Shown here: one piece after another, positions 44,998 through 53,711 of the stretch
How positions within the stretch are numbered: the first letter of the stretch is position 1
How the letters are laid out: every line of letters starts with the position of its first letter
Assembly (NCBI GenBank): GCA_964525555.1
Contig: CAZGHN010000007.1
Location: forward strand, 62,001 to 126,000
Source: JAFGHJ01 sp964525555
Lineage (GTDB): Bacteria; Hydrothermota; UBA3072
Direction: 5' to 3'
Length of the DNA stretch: 64,000 bases
Position numbers and translations under genes: made by a program
Notes under the pieces: generated by a model
What the model saw: the letters and a program-made list of their open reading frames with translations, nothing else
Told to the model about the DNA's origin: nothing
The model's database searches: none

Positions 44998-46079
44998 AGA
45001 CTTTCTATTCCGTCCACGGTTTTATCTATTGAAAATTTTTCCTTGACTCTCCTAAAACCTTCTTCGCCAAATTTCTTTCTCATCTGATCATTTTCAAGCA
45101 GATCTTTAATTTTCTCTGCCAATTTAACAGGATTCCCCGATTTTACAATATAGCCAGTCTTGTTATCCAATACTACCTCCTTATTACCCCCAACATTCGT
45201 TGCAACCACAGGAAGTCCGGCAGCCATAGCTTCTAAGATAACAACCGGAAAGCCTTCAGAAAGGGAAGGAAGGACAAAAACATCCATTACCTGAAGAAGC
45301 TCAATAATATCACTCCGCTCGCCCAAAAACAAGGCCTTTACACCCAAATCAAGAGCCTTTTTCTTAAGAGAATCTTCATCCTTACCACTCCCTACAATCA
45401 GTAACTCGGCATCGACTTTGCTTTGAACTATCTTGGATGCCTCCAACAAGACGCTTATCCCCTTAGTCGGCTCATACAATCGGCCAACAGTTCCAAATAC
45501 CTTTGAACCCGAAATTAAACCCAATTTTCTTAACTTTTTCTTTCTATCCACTTTTACAAACAAAGACTCTAAATCTATACCATTAGGAATAGTTACTATG
45601 GTCTCCCTTTTAATACCTACATCTTTTACAAGAAATTCGGTAACCGCCTCAGAACAGGAATATATAACATAACTTAAAGGAGCCGTTATTCTATCTAAAA
45701 ACTTCTGCATGGGACCCATCCATTTCCATACTCCTCTAACAGAAGAAATATTATGGATACCAAGCAAAGAACCAAAAATCCGACTTGGAATATAAGCACG
45801 ATAGAGAAAAGCAATTATTAAATCAGGAGGGCTTCTTCTCAAATAAAGAAAATATCTCCATAAAACCCTAAAATCAAACCTGCCTTTACCAAATAGGGAT
45901 ACACATTCGATTCCACTGGTTTCTAATTTATCAGAAATAGGACCCCAATCTTTAAAAGCAAGAACTTTAATATCATACCCACGTTCTTTCAATTTTGGAG
46001 CAATTCTTGCAATCATATTTTCACTTCCTCCAAGAGTATATCCGACAGTAACAAAAAGAATATTTTCAACTGGTTTCAT
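44976..46079 (-). CDS. Glycosyltransferase, family 4 (GT-B fold)
   Basis: It has the classical GT4 donor domain: FGTVGRLYEPTKGISVLLEASKIV, AELLIVGSGKDEDSLKKKALDLG, LFLGERSDIIELLQVMDVFVLPSLSEGFPVVILEAMAAGLPVVATNVGGNKEVV, where the E-x7-E motif is complete. The acceptor half starts ENILFVTVGYTLGGSENMI. The frame opens at 46094, but the ATG at 46079 gives the usual MKxxxxILFV start and overlaps the helicase stop as TAATG, so I prefer it (367 residues). Confidence 0.9.
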   Translation of the reverse strand: MKPVENILFVTVGYTLGGSENMIARIAPKLKERGYDIKVLAFKDWGPISDKLETSGIECVSLFGKGRFDFRVLWRYFLYLRRSPPDLIIAFLYRAYIPSRIFGSLLGIHNISSVRGVWKWMGPMQKFLDRITAPLSYVIYSCSEAVTEFLVKDVGIKRETIVTIPNGIDLESLFVKVDRKKKLRKLGLISGSKVFGTVGRLYEPTKGISVLLEASKIVQSKVDAELLIVGSGKDEDSLKKKALDLGVKALFLGERSDIIELLQVMDVFVLPSLSEGFPVVILEAMAAGLPVVATNVGGNKEVVLDNKTGYIVKSGNPVKLAEKIKDLLENDQMRKKFGEEGFRRVKEKFSIDKTVDGIESLWKGVLN

Positions 46080-48676
46080 TAAGAATATTCCCATCCCATA
46101 TCTTCGGTAAAAACACTATATATCTTACCTTCTTCAAACCAGGCATTAAGTGCATTTTGGGCTTCAAGACTCGTCCTCACCACTGAAATTTCCGTAGGTA
46201 AAGACTCCAAAAAAACCGAACCGTACGATTTATTGATAACCCTTGTATCGAGTATAAAGACAACACCGGAGTCGGTCGTAGAACGAATCAATCTCCCAAA
46301 TCCCTGTTTTAGTCTTAGAACCGAAAGAGGAAGAATATAATATGAAAAACCGCCAAGTCCTTTTTTCTCAAAATAAGAGGATTTTGCACCCACTAACGGT
46401 TCCGAGGGATTTGGAAATGGTAATTTCTCTATAATAACAATCTCCAGAGGTTTTCCAGGTACATCAATCCCTTGCCAAAAAGAACCTGTTCCAAAAAGGA
46501 CCGAAGTTGGATTTTCCTTAAAAAGAGTCAGCAGTTTCCTTCTTGACTTACCAAAACCTTGTATTAAAAGCTCTCTCCCAACCGCATCGAAAGAAGAGGA
46601 AACCTGCTGATAAACCGCCTTCATATGCTTATAGGACATAAACAAAACCAATGTGCCTCTTTCTTCCGGGATAATAACATCCGTGATAAAATTACTGACC
46701 TGCTTTATAAAATCCTCTTCTCCCGCTGAGGGATCGGAAATATAGGCGGGAATAATGGTTAAAGCCTGCTCTTTAAATCTATAAGTTTCCGGAAGGGAAA
46801 CTTCCCTTAGCCTTTCGCCAAGACTGTTCAAACCCAAAATATTTTTTATAAAATCAAACGATTCACCAACCGTCAATGTCGCAGAAGTCATAACAAAGGA
46901 ATCGAGATTAGGATAAAGCAGATCTTCGAGATAGGTTGCAACGACGAGAGGGGCGGCGATTATTTCAATAGAAGAAAGCCTCTGACGATAAGGAATTCTA
47001 TAGTAAAAAACTCTTTCTTCCTCATTTTGTTCTATTATAACCTTCAATTTAAAAATAATCTCCTTCAGTTTTTCTTTTTCACTATCATCTTCTAACTTTA
47101 TTGAAGAAAGAAGTTCTGTGATTTCCTCAAGTGTTTCCTGAATAAAACGTAATGCCGAAATTTCCTGATTTTTATATATTCCTTCTCTATAATCATTAAT
47201 GGAAAGGACCTTCTCAGCGATTTTTTCAAAAGATTCTTTTGCTTTATCAAGCGCTTTCTTTATTTTCTTAAGAATTTCACCCTTTTTTAAATCTCTTGAT
47301 AAGTTATTAAGAACATATTGTACCTCTCCAAAACTTACACTCATCGAATAACCTGAGGTCGCAGCCCTTTCTAATTCATGAGCTTCATCAAAAATAACTC
47401 TATTGACATTCAGGTTCCCTGTAAAAAATAGTGCATGATTTACAAGTATAATATCCGCATCGATTAATCTCTTCTTCATATTATGGAAAAAGCAAAAATC
47501 ATAATAAGAACACTTATCCTTTTTACAGGTTTCATCCATAGAAACCAAACCTGCATTTATCTCCCTAAACACATAAGAAATTTCAGAAAGGTCACCTGTC
47601 CTCGTAATAGAACTCCATAAAATAAGGGCACACAGAGAAATCGGCTCGAGGTCTCTCGGCATCTCTCCGGTTTTCTTCAAACATACATAATTGGAACGAC
47701 CCTTTTGTAAAACGGTATTTACTCCGCAGCCGGTTATCTCTTCGGCAAAAGGAATATCGTTATTAAAAAGCTGCTGTTGAAGATTCTTTGTATAACTTGA
47801 AATATATACAGGTTCGTGATCTTCTCTGTTAATCAATATACTGGGAAGAAGATATGCCAGTGATTTCCCTGTACCAGCGGATGATTCAACAAGAAGAAAT
47901 TCCCCGTTAACGAGTGTCGATTGTACCAATTCCGCCATTTTAAGTTGTGACGGTCTTACCTCAAGAAGTTCATTGTCAAAATATTCCTTTATTGAGGAAT
48001 AATCTTTTCCATCACCTTTGCCTCTGTTCTCTCTGAAATTTACCGGAATTTCAAACGGATAAAACTCTCTATTTATACCTCTATGTAAAGAAATCTCCAT
48101 AGCTTTTTTTATCAGCTCACCTTCAGGGTATTTACCATCAATAATATCAAGTTGTTTTTTTAATACTTCCGGATCAAGATTTGTCATCAAATCAAATATC
48201 TTTAAAAAGAGCGTACCCGCCATCGCTGCATCGTCACTTGCTCTATGTGCATTCTCATACGGAATTTTAAAATATTCTACAATGCTTGAAAGACTATGAC
48301 TTGTAACAAAAGGTAAAAATATCCTACTTAGATTAAATGTATCATAGGCTACGTTATCGATTGGTAAACTTTTCTGCAAAAAACTTATGTCAAATCCGAT
48401 ATTATGCCCGACTATCGGTTTACCTTTTATGAATTCCTCTATTTCGTGAACAATTTTCTCCAAAGTAGGACTTGCGTCAAGCTCCGACTGCTTAATTCCG
48501 GTCAGCATTAATACATTATCGGAAACTGTTTTACGTGGATTTACAGTCTTTGAAAATTTTTCTACAATCTCACCATTTTCAAAATAAACAAGACCAACTT
48601 CGATTATAGTCTCAAGACTAGGATCCAGACCCGTCGTTTCGAGATCAACAGCAACAAAAGATTCAAATTTTTCCAT
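46079..48676 (-). CDS. dinG: DinG-like ATP-dependent helicase with N-terminal 3'-5' exonuclease domain
   Basis: An 865-residue fusion. Residues 1-170 are a DnaQ-type exonuclease (FVAVDLETTG with Asp/Glu; VGHNIGFDISFL; HRASDDAAMA). The rest is an XPD/DinG superfamily 2 helicase: Walker A ESSAGTGKS, four Cys that could hold an Fe-S cluster (SNYVCLKK, DETCKKDKCSYYDFC), VIFDEAHELE and the C-terminal motifs GFGKSRRKLL, LFGTGSFWQGIDVPG and RLKQGFGRLIRS. This architecture is common in Firmicutes DinG, where the helicase part may lack activity. It probably acts in repair or R-loop removal. Confidence 0.92.
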   Translation of the reverse strand: MEKFESFVAVDLETTGLDPSLETIIEVGLVYFENGEIVEKFSKTVNPRKTVSDNVLMLTGIKQSELDASPTLEKIVHEIEEFIKGKPIVGHNIGFDISFLQKSLPIDNVAYDTFNLSRIFLPFVTSHSLSSIVEYFKIPYENAHRASDDAAMAGTLFLKIFDLMTNLDPEVLKKQLDIIDGKYPEGELIKKAMEISLHRGINREFYPFEIPVNFRENRGKGDGKDYSSIKEYFDNELLEVRPSQLKMAELVQSTLVNGEFLLVESSAGTGKSLAYLLPSILINREDHEPVYISSYTKNLQQQLFNNDIPFAEEITGCGVNTVLQKGRSNYVCLKKTGEMPRDLEPISLCALILWSSITRTGDLSEISYVFREINAGLVSMDETCKKDKCSYYDFCFFHNMKKRLIDADIILVNHALFFTGNLNVNRVIFDEAHELERAATSGYSMSVSFGEVQYVLNNLSRDLKKGEILKKIKKALDKAKESFEKIAEKVLSINDYREGIYKNQEISALRFIQETLEEITELLSSIKLEDDSEKEKLKEIIFKLKVIIEQNEEERVFYYRIPYRQRLSSIEIIAAPLVVATYLEDLLYPNLDSFVMTSATLTVGESFDFIKNILGLNSLGERLREVSLPETYRFKEQALTIIPAYISDPSAGEEDFIKQVSNFITDVIIPEERGTLVLFMSYKHMKAVYQQVSSSFDAVGRELLIQGFGKSRRKLLTLFKENPTSVLFGTGSFWQGIDVPGKPLEIVIIEKLPFPNPSEPLVGAKSSYFEKKGLGGFSYYILPLSVLRLKQGFGRLIRSTTDSGVVFILDTRVINKSYGSVFLESLPTEISVVRTSLEAQNALNAWFEEGKIYSVFTEDMGWEYS

Positions 48677-49370
48677 TTATAAGTTCTTTCAACGCTCTGA
48701 CTTCTTTAGTTTTAAGCTTTCGCCACTGCCCTGTTTCAAGATCAGAAAGCTTAAGATTCCCGACCCTTACACGTTTAAGTCTCTCTGCCCTGTACCCCAA
48801 CATGCCGAGCATCCTCCTTATTTCTCTGTTTTTGCCTTCCTTTAAAGTTATGGATATCTTCTTATTTCCTTTAAAAACGACTCTGTCTGCTTTAAGATAA
48901 TCACCCCCAACTTCGATTCCTTTTTCCATCTTTTTAAGTTCTTTCCCGGGCATTCTTGGCAATATAACCTCATACTCTTTTTCAATCTCAAACGATGGAT
49001 GAGTTAAACCATGGATCAAAACTCCATCATCTGTAATCAAAAGAAGTCCCTCGGAATCTTCATCGAGCCTTCCTACCGGAACAAGACCCTTTTCACGCCC
49101 CGGAATCAAATCCATTACAGTTTTTCTTCCGAACTCATCGGAAACTGTAGTAATAAATCCCCTTGGTTTATTCAAAATTATATAAGTCCAATCTTTAGGA
49201 ATCTTAAGTGGTTCGCCTTTAAACTCGACTAAATCTTCTTCAGGATTTACCTGAAAAAAAGGTTCCGATATAACCTTCCCGTTAACCTTAACTAACCCCT
49301 TTTCAATCAGGGTCTTCGCTTCCCTTCTGGAGACTAGCCCCGCTCTCGCCAAAAAACGCTGAATCCTCAT
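48663..49370 (-). CDS. rluB: Ribosomal large subunit pseudouridine synthase, RluB type
   Basis: It converts a uridine in 23S rRNA helix 80 region or a related site to pseudouridine. The N-terminal S4 RNA-binding domain (MRIQRFLARAGLVSRREAKTLIEKGLVKVNG) is followed by the RsuA/RluB/E/F core with the catalytic Asp in VGRLDEDSEGLLLITDDG and KEGKNREIRRMLGMLGY. It has 235 residues, the usual size. The start lies 68 bases inside scpB, and the helicase starts inside its end, so the three genes are tightly overlapped. Confidence 0.93.
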   Translation of the reverse strand: MRIQRFLARAGLVSRREAKTLIEKGLVKVNGKVISEPFFQVNPEEDLVEFKGEPLKIPKDWTYIILNKPRGFITTVSDEFGRKTVMDLIPGREKGLVPVGRLDEDSEGLLLITDDGVLIHGLTHPSFEIEKEYEVILPRMPGKELKKMEKGIEVGGDYLKADRVVFKGNKKISITLKEGKNREIRRMLGMLGYRAERLKRVRVGNLKLSDLETGQWRKLKTKEVRALKELINGKI

Positions 49371-49875
49371 TTTCTATTACAGGAAGATCTTCAAGAGACT
49401 CCAAATGAAAAGTCTCTAAAAATTTCCCGGTAGTACCATACAAAAAAGGATGGCCAAAAATATCTTCTTTACCAACAACCTTTATCAAACCTGCATCTTG
49501 AAGAGTATGAATAACTCCTGAGCTATCGACACCTCTTATTGCTTCTATGTCTCTACGTGTTATAGGCTGCCTGTAGGCAATAACGGCTAATGTTGTTAAT
49601 GCAGCTTTAGATAAATACAATTCTCTTTTGCCAGATAACTTCTTAATTATTTCTAAAAATTCGGGTTTTGTGAAAAGACTATAACCTTTATTAACTTTTC
49701 TAACCACAAAAGCTCTATCTGTTTCTTCGTACTCTTTTTCCAAAACAGCCAACGTTTTTTCAATTACACCAACACTGCATCCTAAAACATCAGCCATTTT
49801 TCTGGAACTCAAAGGCTCAGATGAAACAAATAATAAAGCTTCTATCGATTTTTTAATATCTTCAGCAACCGACAT
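49303..49875 (-). CDS. scpB: Segregation and condensation protein B
   Basis: ScpB is a winged-helix partner of SMC-ScpA in chromosome condensation. The first winged helix (IKKSIEALLFVSSEPLSSRKMADVLG) and second (ELYLSKAALTTLAVIAYRQPITRRDIEAIRGVDSSGVIHTLQDAGLIKVVG) match the family; YGTTGKFLETFHLESLEDLP is the conserved end. At 190 residues the size is usual. scpA, normally next door, is not in the window. The last 22 codons overlap rluB. Confidence 0.94.
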   Translation of the reverse strand: MSVAEDIKKSIEALLFVSSEPLSSRKMADVLGCSVGVIEKTLAVLEKEYEETDRAFVVRKVNKGYSLFTKPEFLEIIKKLSGKRELYLSKAALTTLAVIAYRQPITRRDIEAIRGVDSSGVIHTLQDAGLIKVVGKEDIFGHPFLYGTTGKFLETFHLESLEDLPVIENEDSAFFGESGASLQKGSEDPD

Positions 49876-51326
49876 ATTTCTTCGATTTTTAATATATAAC
49901 TCATACCGACAAAAATCAAGCCGAAAATCAAACCTCCTAAAATAAGAGCAAAGATATTACCCAACGATTTCTGTATATAAAAAACAGGAACAGCGGCAGT
50001 TAAAGAGACAAATATTATACGGATAAAAAATGAACGTAAATCTCTTAAAACTTTCCGATATGGTCTTACGAGCAATACAAACTGTATCATTCCGGAAATC
50101 GAAACGGCAAGAGCCAACCCTCTAACACCTAAAGCATTTAATAGAATCACCGCCAGAATTACATTAAAGAGCATAGTAATGTAGCTTATCTTCATGGGCG
50201 TTTTCGTATCTTTTCTGGAAAAATACACATTACCTACAACTTTAACACCCGCAATAAAAGGTATCCCTATAAGATAATATAAAAGAATAGCAGCGGTGCT
50301 AATTGAATCCTGCGACATAAAAGCACCGCGTTCATAAATGATACGAACCGCTGAAAGACGGAGAGAAAACAGCAAAAATACTGAAGGAATAGAAAGCAAA
50401 AAGACCGCTCTAAGCGAAGATAATATATAAGGATATTGGTCTGTTTTACTAGCCGCCTTCCTTGAAAGTTCGGGAAGAGACACAACCGCTACAGCCACTC
50501 CGAACATTCCCAGGGGCAACTGTACCAGTCTGAATGCATAACTCAAATGAGAAATACTCCCTACAGGCAGAAGCGAAGCAAGAAAAAGAGTAACAGCTAC
50601 ATTTATTCTACTGGCAGCAAAGGAAAAAAATACGGGAATTAAAAGACGAAAAGATTGCTTAACCCCGGTATGTCCCCACTCCGGTTTTTTTAACTTTATA
50701 CCGGACCTGGGAAGAAAAAGAAGCAAAAACAATAATTGTATTACTCCGCCTGCAAGAATTCCGATCCCAGCTCCAAAAATACCAAATTTTTTGTACAATA
50801 GAAGCGACAATAGAACAACCGAAATATTAAATAAAGCAGGATAAATACCCGTTATAAAAAACCGGTCAAAATACATCAAAATACCCATAAAAACAGATGC
50901 AAGTGAAATAAGTATAAGAAAAGGAAACATCATTCTTGTCAAATTAACGGCTGTCTCGTACTGGGGTGAATCTTTAGGAAATCCACCTGCGAGCAATGAA
51001 ATTATAAAGGGCGAAAATATAATTCCTAAAGAAACTACAACAACGAGTGCTATAATTAAAGGTAAGAGAAAAGAAGATAGATATCTATTGGCACTTTCCT
51101 GACCCTCTTTTGAATGGTACTCCGAAAAAACCGGTACAAAAGCGGCATTCATACCCCCTTCGCCAAAAAAATCTCTAAGGAGATTTGGGATATTGAAAGC
51201 CACACGAAAAGCATCCATAAAAGCAGAAGAGCCAAAAAGATAAGCAAAAACCACTTCTCTTCCCATCCCCGTTACTCTCGATAAAAGAGTACCTAAACTA
51301 AATCCCCCAACTTTCTTCAATTTCAT
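49842..51326 (-). CDS. murJ: Lipid II flippase MurJ (MviN)
   Basis: A polytopic MATE-fold protein of 494 residues with about 14 helices. Family segments include SRVTGMGREVVFAYLFG, DAFRVAFNIPNLLRDFFGEGGMNAAFVPVFSEY, RVIYERGAF-type text (RIIYERGAFMSQDS) and YFSRKDTKTPMKIS. It flips lipid II for peptidoglycan synthesis. The end overlaps the scpB start by 34 bases. I see no strong promoter just upstream. Confidence 0.93.
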   Translation of the reverse strand: MKLKKVGGFSLGTLLSRVTGMGREVVFAYLFGSSAFMDAFRVAFNIPNLLRDFFGEGGMNAAFVPVFSEYHSKEGQESANRYLSSFLLPLIIALVVVVSLGIIFSPFIISLLAGGFPKDSPQYETAVNLTRMMFPFLILISLASVFMGILMYFDRFFITGIYPALFNISVVLLSLLLYKKFGIFGAGIGILAGGVIQLLFLLLFLPRSGIKLKKPEWGHTGVKQSFRLLIPVFFSFAASRINVAVTLFLASLLPVGSISHLSYAFRLVQLPLGMFGVAVAVVSLPELSRKAASKTDQYPYILSSLRAVFLLSIPSVFLLFSLRLSAVRIIYERGAFMSQDSISTAAILLYYLIGIPFIAGVKVVGNVYFSRKDTKTPMKISYITMLFNVILAVILLNALGVRGLALAVSISGMIQFVLLVRPYRKVLRDLRSFFIRIIFVSLTAAVPVFYIQKSLGNIFALILGGLIFGLIFVGMSYILKIEEICRLLKILKNR

Positions 51327-51339
51327 AACATTAAGGGAA

Positions 51340-51395
51340 CCAGGGTTTCAAGATTCAAGGTTTCAAGGGTTAAAAAACAAAAGCTTTCGAGTTTT
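51340..51395. repeat. Word repeats upstream of murJ
   Basis: The run ggtttcaagattcaaggtttcaaggg, then cttcgagttttcgaag, is another quasi-periodic vocabulary, here built on ttcaag. Confidence 0.35.
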
Positions 51396-51402
51396 CGAAG
51401 GT

Positions 51403-51480
51403 TCATGTCTCCGAGTCCTTTTTTCCCAGAGATTTTATCAGTCCCTTTAACATTGATTCTAATAATTTTGCGTCTTCCAA
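51403..51480 (-). CDS. Possible 25-residue protein or gene remnant
   Basis: A TTG at 51480 follows AAAGGAG with 5 bases spacing and opens 25 codons (MEDAKLLESMLKGLIKSLGK, then five more residues). The same frame is open further back to 51528 without another start, reading as a plausible protein tail. From memory the ESMLKGLIKSL pattern resembles the C-terminus of four-helix-bundle (23S rRNA intervening sequence) proteins, so a decayed remnant is an alternative to a true microprotein. Confidence 0.25.
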   Translation of the reverse strand: MEDAKLLESMLKGLIKSLGKKDSET

Positions 51481-51591
51481 AAGTTCTCCTTTCTCATTAA
51501 TAAGCCAAAAAATGTGTTTATCTTTATACTATTTTACTATTTCACTAATTTACTAATTAACTTGGGATGTGGTAGTGCCGGAAGGGTAGTT

Positions 51592-51666
51592 TCGGGGCGA
51601 GTGGATTTGAACCACCGACCTCCTGCTCCCGAAGCAGGCGCGCTAACCAGGCTGCGCTACGCCCCG
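51592..51666 (-). tRNA. tRNA-Pro (CGG)
   Basis: Read leftward: CGGGGCG/CGCCCCG acceptor stem, discriminator A at 51592, anticodon stem CCTGC/GCAGG with loop TTCGGGA giving CGG, and T-arm GGTGGTTCAAATCCACT. Only 2 bases separate it from the pcm stop, so it is cotranscribed with the pcm operon. CCA is not encoded. Confidence 0.96.
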
Positions 51667-51668
51667 TC

Positions 51669-52277
51669 TTACCATCCTTTTTTACCCCTAAGGGGCACAA
51701 ATCTTACACCAATACTATCGGTTTTAACTATTTTATTATTTTCTTTCTTCAAAACAATAAGCTGTTGTGCAATTATGTCTCCGACCGGAATCACTATTTT
51801 TCCATTATCATCCAATTGTTCGATTAATTCATCCGGTACAGAAGGGGCAGCGGCAGTAACTATTATTCTATCGTAAGGAGCAAATTCCTTATAGCCAATA
51901 CTACCATCTGCCATTACTACAGTTATATTATTATATCCTAATTTACGCAAGGTCTCTTTTGCTTCTTTAAAAAGTTTCGGAATTCTCTCAACTGTAATCA
52001 CACTCATAGCGAGATGAGATATTACTGCAGCCTGGTAACCACTTCCTGTACCTATTTCAAGAACTTTATGCTCATCCGATACATCAAGAAGATCAGTCAT
52101 TAAAGCAACAATATACGGCTGAGATATGGTTTGATCCATACCGATGGGAAGTGGATTATCCTGGTAAGCAACTCCCTTTAACCCCTCTTCCACAAATTTA
52201 TGCCTGGGAACCTTTTCCATTGCATCTATAACTCTTTTATCGGTAATGCCTCTCATCTTTATTTGATTTTCAACCAT
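51669..52277 (-). CDS. pcm: Protein-L-isoaspartate O-methyltransferase
   Basis: It methylates isoaspartyl residues in damaged proteins to start their repair, using SAM. Motifs: ISQPYIVALMTDLL, KVLEIGTGSGYQAAVISHLA (SAM-binding), VITVERIPKLFKEA, YDRIIVTAAAPSVPDELIEQL and DNGKIVIPVG. The 202 residues match the usual 205-210. It is 22 bases after surE, a classic pairing in stress-survival loci. Confidence 0.96.
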   Translation of the reverse strand: MVENQIKMRGITDKRVIDAMEKVPRHKFVEEGLKGVAYQDNPLPIGMDQTISQPYIVALMTDLLDVSDEHKVLEIGTGSGYQAAVISHLAMSVITVERIPKLFKEAKETLRKLGYNNITVVMADGSIGYKEFAPYDRIIVTAAAPSVPDELIEQLDDNGKIVIPVGDIIAQQLIVLKKENNKIVKTDSIGVRFVPLRGKKGW

Positions 52278-52299
52278 TTTCTTACGTTGATAATCGTAG

Positions 52300-53043
52300 C
52301 TAATAATCTTCCTCCCATACTTTCAGCTTTTTTATCATATCAAAATCCGTATATTCCATATGAATTGGAGTGATAGAGACAAAACCTTCATGTACTGCAT
52401 CAAAGTCCGAATTTGGACAAGACTCCCAAGTAGGACTTTCCCCTTCAAGAGAGTAAATAAAATCTCTTTTATCTTCTCGAATTTTAACAATCTCATCTCG
52501 ATAAATTCTATTCCCAAGCCTTGTAATTTTAATTCTGCCATTTGGCTTTGGAGGTAAATTAACATTTAAAAAGACACCTTCAGGTAATTTACCTTTAAGG
52601 ACTTGCCTGGTTATCCAATTTACAGCTTTTTTTGCAAAATCTTCTTTAAAAGAATTATTAAAATCTATCTGAGAAAAAGCAATTGAAGGAATCCTCAGCA
52701 ATGTACCCTCCATTGCAACCGCGACCGTACCTGAATAAGAAACATCGCTGCCAAGATTGGCTCCCTGATTAATACCTCCAAGTATAATATCGGGCTTGTT
52801 TTTTAAAATACCTCGTACACTGTAAAGTATACAGTCGGTCGGGGTTCCATCCGTTGTATAAGTACTTTCGTCTATTTTCTTAACTTTTATACTCTTATGT
52901 ATGGTAAGAGAATGACTCGAACCGCTTCTTTGCCCCTCCGGTGCAAAAACTATCACGCTACCTAAATCATCAACTGCTTCCCGAAGAGCCTTTAACCCTG
53001 GAGCATCTATACCGTCATCGTTTGAAACAAGTATCAATGCCAT
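52300..53043 (-). CDS. surE: 5'/3'-nucleotidase SurE
   Basis: A metal-dependent phosphatase that removes phosphate from nucleoside monophosphates. The metal-binding VSNDDGIDAPGL (Asp9-Asp10) is at the N-terminus. Other segments are VFAPEGQRSGSSHSLTI, TPTDCILYSV, PDIILGGINQGANLGSDVSYSGTVAVAMEG and VHEGFVSITPI. At 247 residues it is the usual size. It overlaps the glycosyltransferase gene by 10 bases and precedes pcm. Confidence 0.97.
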   Translation of the reverse strand: MALILVSNDDGIDAPGLKALREAVDDLGSVIVFAPEGQRSGSSHSLTIHKSIKVKKIDESTYTTDGTPTDCILYSVRGILKNKPDIILGGINQGANLGSDVSYSGTVAVAMEGTLLRIPSIAFSQIDFNNSFKEDFAKKAVNWITRQVLKGKLPEGVFLNVNLPPKPNGRIKITRLGNRIYRDEIVKIREDKRDFIYSLEGESPTWESCPNSDFDAVHEGFVSITPIHMEYTDFDMIKKLKVWEEDY

Positions 53044-53711
53044 AACAATCGTAACGATAACTTTATGAATCTCATGGTATCAATAAAAGGATTTATATGA
53101 CTCTTGAATTTTTCAAAATATATAGTTTTAATCGGCACCTCTCCAATAGAAAAATGAGCTCTTGCGGCTTGTACTATTATTTCCGTCTCCATCTGAAAAC
53201 GTCCTGTCTTTAAATTAATTTTTTCTAATACATCTTTCTTAATAAAGCGGTACCCCGATTGACTGTCGTATACCCTAACATTTGCCAAGACTGAAGCAAC
53301 GAATGAAGTGGTTCTGTTCGCCAAAAAACGTAAAAAAGGCATATCGGAGAGACTATGTTTCCTTGTTCCTATAATCAAATCGGCTCCCTTTTTCTGATGA
53401 AAATCGATAAACGAGGGTATCTCATCAGGGTCATGCTGTCCATCTGCATCCATTGTTATAACAGCATCATAACCATTTGCAATCGCAAAATCAAATCCAA
53501 ACCGGAGAGCAACACCCTTACCCTGGTTTGTCCCCTGCCTTAAAACTCTGCATCGGGCTCTCTCTGCAATGACTGCGGTATTGTCAACAGAACCGTCGTC
53601 AACCACCAAAACGTCCTTAAGAGAAACAACCGAAGATAGCCTTTTAAGAAGCGCGCCTAATCTCTTTCCCTCATTGAAAGCAGGAATAATTACTAAAATC
53701 TTCTCTTTCAT
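53034..53711 (-). CDS. Family 2 glycosyltransferase, dolichol-phosphate mannosyltransferase-like
   Basis: A 225-residue GT-A protein starting ILVIIPAFNEGKRLGALLKRLSS with VLVVDDGSVDNTA, ITMDADGQHDPDEIPSFID (metal-binding DAD), DLIIGTRKH and SQSGYRFIKKDVLEKI. The GQHDP form is typical of polyprenyl-phosphate sugar transferases. There are no C-terminal membrane helices, so it probably works at the membrane surface. It could make the lipid-linked sugar donor for the two GT-C proteins downstream, but that is inference. It overlaps both neighbours. Confidence 0.88.
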   Translation of the reverse strand: MKEKILVIIPAFNEGKRLGALLKRLSSVVSLKDVLVVDDGSVDNTAVIAERARCRVLRQGTNQGKGVALRFGFDFAIANGYDAVITMDADGQHDPDEIPSFIDFHQKKGADLIIGTRKHSLSDMPFLRFLANRTTSFVASVLANVRVYDSQSGYRFIKKDVLEKINLKTGRFQMETEIIVQAARAHFSIGEVPIKTIYFEKFKSHINPFIDTMRFIKLSLRLLWH

